A stretch of 6,137 nucleotides of DNA from CAYVAP01 sp964343195. Lineage in GTDB: Bacteria > Bacteroidota > Bacteroidia > J057. Each line of letters begins with the position of its first letter. Position 1 is the stretch's first letter. Where the stretch lies: contig CAYFIR010000215.1 in the NCBI GenBank assembly GCA_964343195.1, forward strand, positions 1 to 6,137. Reading direction: 5' to 3'. The notes below the pieces were generated by a model. That model was not told the DNA's origin. It worked only from the letters and a program-made list of their open reading frames with translations, and searched no databases. Made by a program: the position numbers and the translations under genes. Below are positions 1 to 6,137 of the stretch, piece by piece.

Positions 1-2
1 AG

Positions 3-671
3 GGAGAGTTCTCCGAGGTGGACAAACGCGAGTGGCAGGAGGTCGCCAAACAGCGACGGGGAATCGAGGTCGATTGGGACCTGGTTGTGGACCTGGTGGC
101 GATTCCCTTCGACGCAGTGGGCGACGCGGCCACAGGCCTGTACTACGTCTGCAAAGGCGACTATGAAAGTGCCATGTACTCAGTCATCGCCATTGTGGTG
201 CCCTTCGCCAATGGGCAGATGCTCAGAGGAGGGCGCTACCTCGTCAAAAAGGGGGTTCGGGGAGCGGAGCGCCTCATGGAACTGACCCCAGATGAGATCT
301 GGAAACTGAAGCCTGGCCTCCGGGGGGAACTCATTGAGGATATCCTGGTCAAAACCCGATACAAAGCCTCCAGGGGCTTCACCCACATGCGGGAGGCCAG
401 CTGGTACTGGCCCGTATTTGATGTAGTCAAAGACGACATGATCATCAGCATTAAGACCACCCAGGCAACGCAGGGGTTTGGGAGTCTCATTGACAATATC
501 CGAGAGCTGGATTGGCTCGTAAAAACACAGAAGACACTCAACGGAGACCAGGTAATTCGAAAAGCCCGCCTGGACATATATGTTCCCCAGGGATATGATG
601 TCGGCCAATTGGCACGAGTTGAAGAAATGGCTGCCGGGACATCAGTTGATGTGAAAATTTTCTATTTTTAG
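3..671 (+). CDS. C-terminal end of a polymorphic toxin with a PD-(D/E)XK-like nuclease tip (5' truncated by the window edge)
   Basis: The frame is open to the left edge of the window, so this is probably the tail of a much longer secreted toxin. A GTG at base 18 could serve as a start but has no family support. Numbering from that GTG (217 residues), residues about 20-80 resemble the pre-toxin segment of polymorphic toxins: a hydrophobic helix, then a 'GDYESA' motif followed by a second hydrophobic helix and a GGRYLVKKG stretch. Residues about 100-217 form the likely toxin domain. E104 in GELIED, D135 in FDVV and S144-I-K146 in ISIKT are spaced like the E, D and (E/S)xK of restriction-endonuclease-fold nucleases, with Ser where Glu is more usual, as in some contact-dependent inhibition toxins. 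Inferred role: DNA or RNA cleavage in rival cells. The secretion route cannot be seen because the N-terminal part is missing. The fold call is by eye; the toxin role is also supported by the gene placed 3 bases downstream. Confidence 0.65.
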   Translation, partial: GEFSEVDKREWQEVAKQRRGIEVDWDLVVDLVAIPFDAVGDAATGLYYVCKGDYESAMYSVIAIVVPFANGQMLRGGRYLVKKGVRGAERLMELTPDEIWKLKPGLRGELIEDILVKTRYKASRGFTHMREASWYWPVFDVVKDDMIISIKTTQATQGFGSLIDNIRELDWLVKTQKTLNGDQVIRKARLDIYVPQGYDVGQLARVEEMAAGTSVDVKIFYF

Positions 672-674
672 ACT

Positions 675-1442
675 ATGTCGGAATTCCTTCAATATGACCT
701 ACACTTCGAAGCCGAGACTTTTCTCGGCAAAGATGTTGCGGACATGATTAGAGAGGGCGTAGGATTTCACCCCCAGAGAATCTATGCTTACAATGCTTTC
801 CGGCTGGATAAAAACTTTGCCTTGGAAGACCTGAAAACCCTGGAGTGGGAAAGCTATGGGGTTCAGGTGTCTCTTTGGGCCAGAGAAACAGAAAAAGTAA
901 ACGGTGATCCCCGGTACTTTTCGATTCTGGAAAAAGGTTTTGAGAATGGTACTCAAGCCCAGGTCATAAAGTTCATCATACACGCTCAGGAATTGGGAAA
1001 GGTTCCCCTGATCGAGCGGCTACTCGCTCACCCTCGCTTGCGTGTTGCCTACTGTCGGGATGAAGAAGATAACTGGCAACAAAATGCCAGTTCCCCCACC
1101 GCTTATCAAGTTCGTGGCCGCAGTTATGCCCACCTCAATGTTTATTTTGACGAGGAATGGGTAGAAGAAAAAATTGACATCTCCCACAACCCAGGTCGTA
1201 GCACCTTCGTCAACGGCTATGAGCTATCCTCCTGTTGGCGCATGTGGTTTGGGCCATCCTTCTACGAACTGGTCTCCCAGGAACGCCTCTTAGCCTTCCC
1301 TCAGGCCCGACGGGTGGAACAGACTGACTCCGGCCACGTCTTCATTGAACTTTACGCTGACCCTTTTGAGGCCGATCTGCCAGAAAACCGTGAGGTACAG
1401 CAAGCCTTTCGGGATTGGGTGGAGATGGAGGAGTTTAAATAA
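675..1442 (+). CDS. Putative immunity protein paired with the upstream nuclease toxin
   Basis: This is a 255-residue soluble protein with no signal peptide or membrane segment. It is rich in Asp, Glu and aromatic residues and ends in an acidic WVEMEEFK tail. I do not recognise its family. Its role is inferred from position: the ATG lies three bases after the toxin stop codon on the same strand, the usual arrangement in which a toxin tip is followed at once by its cognate immunity gene. An acidic, Trp-rich protein (for example residues near YFDEEWVEE and CWRMWFGP) fits a binder that blocks a basic nuclease surface, but this is inference. No Shine-Dalgarno sequence precedes the start; translational coupling to the toxin gene is likely given the spacing. 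No clear terminator follows. It could also be an unrelated hypothetical protein, although the spacing makes that less likely. Confidence 0.6.
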   Translation: MSEFLQYDLHFEAETFLGKDVADMIREGVGFHPQRIYAYNAFRLDKNFALEDLKTLEWESYGVQVSLWARETEKVNGDPRYFSILEKGFENGTQAQVIKFIIHAQELGKVPLIERLLAHPRLRVAYCRDEEDNWQQNASSPTAYQVRGRSYAHLNVYFDEEWVEEKIDISHNPGRSTFVNGYELSSCWRMWFGPSFYELVSQERLLAFPQARRVEQTDSGHVFIELYADPFEADLPENREVQQAFRDWVEMEEFK

Positions 1443-1688
1443 TAACTCGACTTTTACACTCTTCTCTAAAAGTTTGAAAATCAGGGGGTTTTGTACCCAA
1501 ATTTCAGCATTTAGAAATAAATTAGCACCTCTCTCAACACCAAGGTGAAATAAGACTAGAAGCCCATGGGGCATGCAGCGCCGTAAAATCTTGGCTACAA
1601 GACAAAATAGGTACCCCCTGCTGAAAAGTGAGTGAAGTATTTTCTGACTGTCAAGCCCATCGGACTAGGAAATTAAAAACTTTACCGT

Positions 1689-1721
1689 AAATTGGTTCAC
1701 CAATAATTGGTGAACCAATTT
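1689..1721. promoter_or_regulatory. Perfect 16-bp inverted repeat, probable operator of a GntR/FadR-type regulator
   Basis: The left arm AAATTGGTTCACCAAT (1689-1704) and right arm ATTGGTGAACCAATTT (1706-1721) are exact reverse complements around a single A at 1705. Each arm is itself nearly palindromic (ATTGGT-2 nt-ACCAAT), so the site may hold two adjacent dimers. The half-site TTGGT/ACCAA resembles boxes bound by FadR/PdhR-type members of the GntR family, though those usually have a 3-nt spacer. A GntR-family regulator of alginate use (AusR) has been described in Zobellia, which makes a link to the lyase gene 6 bp downstream plausible. In RNA it would form a strong but AT-rich hairpin just before the start codon, so regulation of translation is an alternative. 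The rest of the 1443-1727 gap shows no gene and no clear promoter. Confidence 0.65.
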
Positions 1722-1727
1722 TGTTAT

Positions 1728-2825
1728 ATGAAGAACCTACTCCTCGCTTGCTCAATTGTTCTACTATCAGCTTGTAGCACAGACTCTACCACCCAAAGCT
1801 CTCTAGCAAAAAGTTTTGAGGAGCTGAACACGGCCATTAATGGCTATATGACCAAAACAGAAAATCAGGACAATGAGAAAAGTACTTCTCAGTATCCAAG
1901 CGATGTAATGCCTTCCCTGGACCAGTGGAGCATTTTACTGGGAAACGGAGAGAGCTACAGGGACTTGATTGACTTTCAACATGAGGAATATTTCTATACG
2001 GCGCATGATGAAGAAGAATGGGTAGTCTTTAAAGCTCCTAACGGTGGCATCACATCTCCCAATTCACATAACACCAGGTCAGAGTTGAGTCAAAAGGCAA
2101 GATGGACTCCCCAAACCGGGGGTAAACTGACCGGGACTCTCAAGGTCATGCATGTCTCCACCTCAGGAGATGCACGAGTTGCGGCTACCTTTTCAGTTGT
2201 GGTTGGACAAATTCATAGCGACGATGGGCACGAAAACGAGCCATTGAAGATTTTCTACAAAAAGTTCCCTGGGCATACCAAAGGCTCTGTGTACTGGAAC
2301 TATGAGATCAACACCGTAGGAGATAATTCTGAAAGGTGGGATTTCTCCACTGCGGTCTGGGGGTATGACATGTCTGTGGTCGGAACGGCTCCCGGCGTTT
2401 ACCCAGCTGAGCCTGAAGACGGTATCGAATTGGGGGAAGAATTTAGCTATGAGGTAAATGTATATGACGGTATCATGTACCTGACTTTCAGGAGTGAAGG
2501 GCATGAAACCAAAACCTTCTCCAAAAATCTCATCGAGTCTGAGTATGTAACCAAATCAGACATCCCACAACAGATTCTTGATCTCTACAGCGTCATCGAC
2601 CGAGATGGCACAGAGCGGATCAACGCCTATAAGGGCGAAATGCAATTCTTCAAGCAGGGAGCATACAACCAGACTAATGGTAGAGATCCTAAGACCAATA
2701 TGGTATGGAGTAGTGGAGCAGAAACCTACAATGGCAATGCTATCCAACAATATGCCAATGGGAGTTATGTCGAAGTGTGGTTTAGAGAATCATCTGTCGG
2801 ACCTGGGACAGCCCCTGTAGAGTAA
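1728..2825 (+). CDS. Alginate lyase, polysaccharide lyase family 7, surface or periplasmic lipoprotein
   Basis: This 365-residue enzyme cleaves alginate by beta-elimination, giving oligosaccharides with an unsaturated 4-deoxy end. Residues 1-16 are a lipoprotein signal peptide with lipobox LLSAC, Cys16 being the lipidated residue, followed by a low-complexity Ser/Thr/Asn linker to about residue 55. The PL7 jelly-roll domain fills the rest. Its three signatures are present: RSEL at 117-120, QIH at 161-163 and FFKQGAYNQ at 307-315, which give the expected catalytic Arg117, Gln161, His163 and Tyr313. Ile in QIH is associated with activity on guluronate-containing blocks rather than pure polymannuronate. 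There is no extra carbohydrate-binding module and no type IX secretion tail. The ATG at 1728 is chosen because it begins the signal peptide; an in-frame TTG at 1707 lies inside the inverted repeat. No Shine-Dalgarno sequence is seen. The product probably acts at the outer membrane to start alginate breakdown. Confidence 0.93.
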   Translation: MKNLLLACSIVLLSACSTDSTTQSSLAKSFEELNTAINGYMTKTENQDNEKSTSQYPSDVMPSLDQWSILLGNGESYRDLIDFQHEEYFYTAHDEEEWVVFKAPNGGITSPNSHNTRSELSQKARWTPQTGGKLTGTLKVMHVSTSGDARVAATFSVVVGQIHSDDGHENEPLKIFYKKFPGHTKGSVYWNYEINTVGDNSERWDFSTAVWGYDMSVVGTAPGVYPAEPEDGIELGEEFSYEVNVYDGIMYLTFRSEGHETKTFSKNLIESEYVTKSDIPQQILDLYSVIDRDGTERINAYKGEMQFFKQGAYNQTNGRDPKTNMVWSSGAETYNGNAIQQYANGSYVEVWFRESSVGPGTAPVE

Positions 2826-2919
2826 GGGGCCCTTGGGGAAATTCTGGAAGTTCCCTTCTGAGCCAGATAACATGGTTCGGAGATATTCAACCCCGTTGAA
2901 CCCCAATAAATCTGAAGGC

Positions 2920-3924
2920 ATGCCTAAAAAAGTAATCACATTCGGAGAGGTAATGATGCGGTTATCTCCACCGGGATACTCTACGTTCTCACAAGCGACT
3001 TCTTTCGAGCTTGCGTATGGAGGTGGAGAAGCCAACGTAGCCATTTCGCTGGCTTACCTTGGCATGAAAGCCGCCCATGTAACCCGTTTCCCGGATAATG
3101 CCCTTGGAAAAGCGGCTACCCAGTTTCTCCGTCAGCACTGGCTCAGTTCTGATCATATTATCTATGGCGGACATATTTTGGGCAAGTATTTTCTGGAAAA
3201 AGGCGCTGTGCACAGACCCAGTGAGGTGGTTTATGAACGGGAAAGGTCAGCATTTTCCTTGATCGAACCGTCCATGATTGACTGGGATCATGTCCTCAAA
3301 GACGCCGATTGGTTCCACTGGACAGGGATTACCCCCGCGATTTCTGAAGGAGCCGCAATGTGTTGCCTCGATGCGATTAAGACCGCGAACAGATTGGGAA
3401 TCCCGGTTTCGGGAGATATCAATTCCCGAAAAAACATGTGGAAGTATGGCAAAACCATGGAGGAGGTGATGCCGGAGCTGGTGCAGTATTGTGACGTGGT
3501 GATTGCAAGCAGGGGCGATATCCATGAAATTTTTGGGCTGGGTCAGTTGGGAGAAAAATACCGTTTGGCAGCCAAGGCATTGATGGAAGCTTTTCCCAGA
3601 ATCAGGAAGGTAGTAGGGAAAAACAGGACCTCCATAAGTGCCTCACACAATCAGATACAGGGAAAAATGTGGAATGGAGAAGAGTACATCAAAACTGAAA
3701 CCCTGGATATCACCCATGTTATAGACCGTGTGGGTACAGGAGATGCTTTTGCTGCCGGACTCATCTATGGATTATTGCACTATGATGATGACCTGCAAGC
3801 ACTAAAGTTCGCCTCGGCGGCTTGTGCCCTCAAGCATACAGTTCCTGGCGATGTGAATATGGTCTCCCTGCAAAATGTGATCAGCTTAATGGAAGGCGAT
3901 ACATCGGGAGCTATCAGGAGGTAA
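2920..3924 (+). CDS. kdgK: 2-keto-3-deoxygluconate kinase (PfkB/ribokinase family)
   Basis: This cytoplasmic sugar kinase of 334 residues has the usual length for KDG kinases. It transfers phosphate from ATP to 2-keto-3-deoxygluconate, giving KDPG for the aldolase of the Entner-Doudoroff pathway; KDG is the common product of alginate and pectin breakdown. Seen in the sequence: the N-terminal strand ITFGEVMMRLSPPG, the PfkB substrate-binding motif GGGEAN at 34-39 and following helix, a YERERSAFS segment at 105-113 that matches the substrate region of KDG kinases, and the C-terminal signature DRVGTGDAFAAG at 269-280 with the anion hole GTGD and catalytic base Asp275. The ATG at 2920 fits the family N-terminus; earlier in-frame starts (TTG 2833, ATG 2872) would add a non-homologous extension. 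It starts 94 bp after the lyase and is followed 25 bp later by the transporter gene, so it probably heads the kdgK-transporter-gntK unit. A fructokinase-like role is less likely in this context. Confidence 0.9.
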   Translation: MPKKVITFGEVMMRLSPPGYSTFSQATSFELAYGGGEANVAISLAYLGMKAAHVTRFPDNALGKAATQFLRQHWLSSDHIIYGGHILGKYFLEKGAVHRPSEVVYERERSAFSLIEPSMIDWDHVLKDADWFHWTGITPAISEGAAMCCLDAIKTANRLGIPVSGDINSRKNMWKYGKTMEEVMPELVQYCDVVIASRGDIHEIFGLGQLGEKYRLAAKALMEAFPRIRKVVGKNRTSISASHNQIQGKMWNGEEYIKTETLDITHVIDRVGTGDAFAAGLIYGLLHYDDDLQALKFASAACALKHTVPGDVNMVSLQNVISLMEGDTSGAIRR

Positions 3925-3949
3925 TAGGCTGATAATTAAGACAAATTTG

Positions 3950-5185
3950 ATGAAGAAGCTTATACGATTTTTACTATCCTTCGGCCCGGGCATATTTGCC
4001 ATTGGCTATACCATTGGTACGGGCAGTGTTACAGCCATGATCGTGGCAGGTAATTCCTTTGGGATGGACCTGCTTTGGGTACTGTTTTTTAGTTGCCTGT
4101 TTTCCGGCGTTTTGATTTACGTATCTGGGACCTACTACCTCAAAACGGACGAGACGGCCCTGTTTGCAGTTCGCAATCATTTGCCCTGGGGAAAGGTTCT
4201 GGCAATTGCCATCATTATAGCGGTTGGCATCGGCCAATGGAACTCCCTTATTGGGATTTTAGGTATCACCTCCAATGTGATTTTTGAAATCCTGGTGATC
4301 AATTTCCCAGGGCTTGAAAGACAAAAGTATTGGGTGGTGCTGGGCCTTGCTGCACTGATTATCGGCATTTTCTATTTCCTCCTCATCAAGGGCAACTATT
4401 CCATATTCGAAAAAGTCCTGGCCCTTTTTGTGACTCTGATGGGCTTGTCCTTCATCTTCACGCTATTTTTTGTGTTCCCACTTCCCAGTGAAATTATCAT
4501 GGGACTGGTTCCTAAGATTCCGGAAGTGGAAGGGGCCGGTATTCTCATCGCAGCTTTTGTGGGGACTACTATGGCAGCAGCCACTTTCCTTTCTAGACCA
4601 TTGTTTATCCAGGGAAAAGGCTGGACAAAGGCTGACTACAAGGTCCAGCGAAACGACTCTATCATTGCAGGATTATTGATATTCACCATTAGCGGATCCA
4701 TAATGGCGGTAGCCAGCGGTAGTTTACATGGTACTGGCAAGGAGATCAGCCACGTATTAGATATGTCAGGCGCATTGGAACCATCGGTTGGTAAGTTTGC
4801 CGTCAGTATATTCTTTATAGGGACACTCAGTGCGGGACTTTCCTCCATCTTTCCCTGCCTGATGATAGTGCCTTTGATGCTTGGGGACTACAACTCTGGG
4901 AAATTGGATGTTACCTCGAATAGGTTCAAACTGATCACTGGAATTGCAAGCGTATTAGCGTTGAGCGTACCGATTTTCGGGGTAAATCCCATCCAGGGCC
5001 AGATTTTTACCCAGGTATTTAACGTGTTCGCTTTGCCACTGGTTGTAGTCAGCTTTCTGGTCCTCTGGAATCGTAAAAATGCGGGCTTACCCAAAAACCG
5101 ATGGCTAACCAATATCATATTGGTAGGGGCCTTGTTTTTTTCCATCATCATCATGATCAATGGGTTGATGGACATCTTTGGATAA
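3950..5185 (+). CDS. Nramp-fold membrane transporter lacking the metal-binding motifs, possible sugar-acid permease
   Basis: This 411-residue inner-membrane protein has about 11 hydrophobic segments and the overall pattern of the Nramp (MntH) family within the LeuT-fold superfamily. The GPG...GY opening of helix 1, the AG..FGMDLLWV loop into helix 2 and the G.TM...FLSRPLFIQ helix 6 line up with Nramp proteins. However, the metal ligands are gone. Where Nramps have DPGN in helix 1, this protein has IGTG (in GYTIGTGS, residues 19-26). Where they have MPH in helix 6, it has AAA (in GTTMAAATF, 205-213). Transport of Mn2+ or Fe2+ by the usual mechanism is therefore unlikely. It sits between a KDG kinase and a gluconokinase, 25 bp after the first and 12 bp before the second, so uptake of KDG, gluconate or a related sugar acid is an attractive inference, not shown. 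The ATG at 3950 is preferred over the adjacent TTG at 3947. Automatic annotation would probably call it a divalent metal transporter. Confidence 0.8.
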   Translation: MKKLIRFLLSFGPGIFAIGYTIGTGSVTAMIVAGNSFGMDLLWVLFFSCLFSGVLIYVSGTYYLKTDETALFAVRNHLPWGKVLAIAIIIAVGIGQWNSLIGILGITSNVIFEILVINFPGLERQKYWVVLGLAALIIGIFYFLLIKGNYSIFEKVLALFVTLMGLSFIFTLFFVFPLPSEIIMGLVPKIPEVEGAGILIAAFVGTTMAAATFLSRPLFIQGKGWTKADYKVQRNDSIIAGLLIFTISGSIMAVASGSLHGTGKEISHVLDMSGALEPSVGKFAVSIFFIGTLSAGLSSIFPCLMIVPLMLGDYNSGKLDVTSNRFKLITGIASVLALSVPIFGVNPIQGQIFTQVFNVFALPLVVVSFLVLWNRKNAGLPKNRWLTNIILVGALFFSIIIMINGLMDIFG

Positions 5186-5197
5186 ATCCCCCCACCT

Positions 5198-5707
5198 ATG
5201 AATTCCGAATTAACCACCAGAATTATCTTCGTCATAGGGGTCAGTGGATCTGGCAAATCCTCAGTGGGCCGCTTACTCGCTGAGGATTTAGCCATGCCGT
5301 TTGTTGATGCAGATGATCATCACCCTACCGAGAATATCGAGAAGATGAGTCGAGGAATTCCCCTAGAGGATGAAGATCGGCGACCATGGATAGAGCGACT
5401 AAATCAGATTGCTAAAGTTCATCTTGACTCCGGATGTATCATAGCGTGTTCGGCATTAAAGGAAACCTACCGAGATCTGTTATCCAGCTCGATTGAGTCA
5501 AAGGTCCGCTGGGTCTATCTCAAAGGAACCTATGATCAGATATTTGAACGGATGAAGCAACGACAGGACCACTTTATGGAAGCCCATATGCTAAAGTCCC
5601 AGTTCGATACGCTAGAAGAGCCGGAAAATGCCCTAACAGTGGATATAACAGACACCCCTGAGGAAATAGTGGCGCATATAGTGTCGATTTTATGTGATAA
5701 AGGTTGA
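5198..5707 (+). CDS. gntK: Gluconokinase (GntK family)
   Basis: This 169-residue cytoplasmic P-loop kinase phosphorylates D-gluconate to 6-phosphogluconate, which enters the pentose phosphate or Entner-Doudoroff pathway. The length is typical of the compact GntK/IdnK family. Visible motifs are the Walker A loop GVSGSGKS at 14-21, the gluconate-binding stretch from DADDHHPTENIEKM through GIPLEDEDRRPW at about 37-64, CSALKETYRD at 84-93, and the lid and C-terminal signature HFMEAHMLKSQFDTLEEP at 125-142. All key family residues appear intact. The gene starts 12 bp after the transporter stop on the same strand and is surely co-transcribed with it. Its product reaches KDPG via 6-phosphogluconate dehydratase (not in the window), the same intermediate made by the upstream KDG kinase. 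The start is preceded by a C-rich stretch and not by a Shine-Dalgarno sequence. No convincing terminator follows. Confidence 0.93.
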   Translation: MNSELTTRIIFVIGVSGSGKSSVGRLLAEDLAMPFVDADDHHPTENIEKMSRGIPLEDEDRRPWIERLNQIAKVHLDSGCIIACSALKETYRDLLSSSIESKVRWVYLKGTYDQIFERMKQRQDHFMEAHMLKSQFDTLEEPENALTVDITDTPEEIVAHIVSILCDKG

Positions 5708-5957
5708 TGGTTTTTTGAAAGAGAACTCCTCTATAAAAGCCTTCGTGGGAAGGAACTTGGGCTGTGTAGTCTTGTCGAGTACAATTTGGGAGGTCCGGAA
5801 AATTTATTTTCGTCGCATTAATGAAAAGTTAACCCTCCGATCCTAAGCACTATAACTACGAAAAACGGGAGTGATTAGCCTGTAGGTATATGTATATCAA
5901 TCACTTATTCAAATTGTAACTATCAGTAAATTTTGGCTCTGCCTATCTTAGCGCCTC
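5708..5957. other. Non-coding stretch after gntK
   Basis: No frame of useful length with coding character is seen on either strand. A short hairpin CCTTC-GTGG-GAAGG at about 5740-5753 lacks a following T-run, so it is not called a terminator. A 7-bp inverted repeat AGTGATT/AATCACT at 5870-5876 and 5899-5905 flanks an AT-rich core; it is too weak to name as an operator. Confidence 0.5.
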
Positions 5958-6137
5958 AGTGGCCCAAACCTTCCATACCAAGCTAATATCTACCTGCCTC
6001 AAGATGGCTATAAACAAGAATTTGAAGGCTTTACCGGCCATTAAGGCTTATCCTGCATAAAGTCAGTTAATTATTGATGCGGTGTATCCATCCGTGCAAC
6101 TGCAGGTTAATCAGCTTTTCCCTCCTGCGGCTCAAAA
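5958..6137 (+). pseudogene. Possible decayed fragment of a GH65-like glycoside hydrolase
   Basis: One frame reads NIYLPQDGYKQEFEGFTGH (5985-6041) and then stops at TAA 6042. This resembles, from memory, the segment near the end of the GH65 catalytic domain, where 'A..IylP' is followed some residues later by 'EfdGY'. About 15 bases later other frames read IKSVNY and LIIDAVYPS (about 6055-6090), in the order and spacing where GH65 proteins have 'IKQADvvLLaYP'. The stop codon and the frame change would mean a broken gene. The match is short, by eye, and may be chance; the fragment runs towards the right edge of the window. Confidence 0.22.

Noticed and set aside
180..608. Long open frame on the minus strand opposite the toxin gene (142 codons).
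   Set aside because: It lacks any recognisable domain and lies fully opposite a frame with clear pre-toxin and nuclease motifs; it is a shadow of that gene.
1482..1620. Inverted repeat CAGGGGG (1482-1488) and CCCCCTG (1614-1620) in the gap before the lyase gene, each close to a GTACC-type sequence.
   Set aside because: Seven bases of pairing over a 125-base loop with an imperfect extension; no target-site duplication or coding content to suggest a mobile element.
2873..2902. GGTTC and GAACC before kdgK as a possible second, degenerate copy of the upstream operator.
   Set aside because: Only five paired bases with 19 bases between them, and the TTGGT/ACCAA half-sites are missing.
3950..5185. 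Simple annotation as a Mn2+/Fe2+ transporter (mntH).
   Set aside because: The fold fits, but both conserved metal-binding motifs are absent and the gene neighbours are sugar-acid kinases.
5740..5753. Hairpin CCTTC-GTGG-GAAGG after gntK as an intrinsic terminator.
   Set aside because: The stem has only five pairs and no T-run follows it.

Overview
The window looks like a piece of a Bacteroidota chromosome, probably from a marine or algae-associated member. The reasons are an alginate lyase lipoprotein, start codons without Shine-Dalgarno sequences, and a sugar-acid catabolic cluster of the kind found in polysaccharide-degrading members of that phylum. This assignment is inferred from gene content only; no rRNA or other marker is present.

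Layout, all genes on the + strand. (1) Bases 3-671 hold the C-terminal end of a larger polymorphic toxin: a pre-toxin segment followed by a PD-(D/E)XK-type nuclease tip. A 255-aa acidic protein starts 3 bases later (675-1442) and is most simply its immunity protein. (2) Bases 1443-1727 are non-coding and end in a perfect 16-bp inverted repeat (1689-1721) directly before the next gene, probably an operator of a GntR/FadR-type regulator. (3) Bases 1728-2825 encode a lipoprotein alginate lyase of family PL7 with all its signature motifs. (4) Bases 2920-5707 look like a tight operon: a 2-keto-3-deoxygluconate kinase (kdgK), an 11-helix Nramp-fold membrane protein, and a gluconokinase (gntK). (5) Bases 5708-6137 have no intact gene; the last part may hold decayed remains of a GH65-like glycoside hydrolase.

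How the genes fit together: PL7 cuts alginate outside the cell. After further breakdown and reduction, which are not encoded here, the monomer becomes 2-keto-3-deoxygluconate (KDG), which KdgK phosphorylates to KDPG. GntK phosphorylates gluconate to 6-phosphogluconate, which Entner-Doudoroff dehydratase also turns into KDPG. The two kinases therefore feed one intermediate. The membrane protein between them belongs to the Nramp metal-transporter family by fold, but both of its metal-binding motifs (DPGN in helix 1, MPH in helix 6) are replaced by small residues. The most interesting hypothesis from this window is that it is not a metal transporter but a sugar-acid permease for the flanking kinases.
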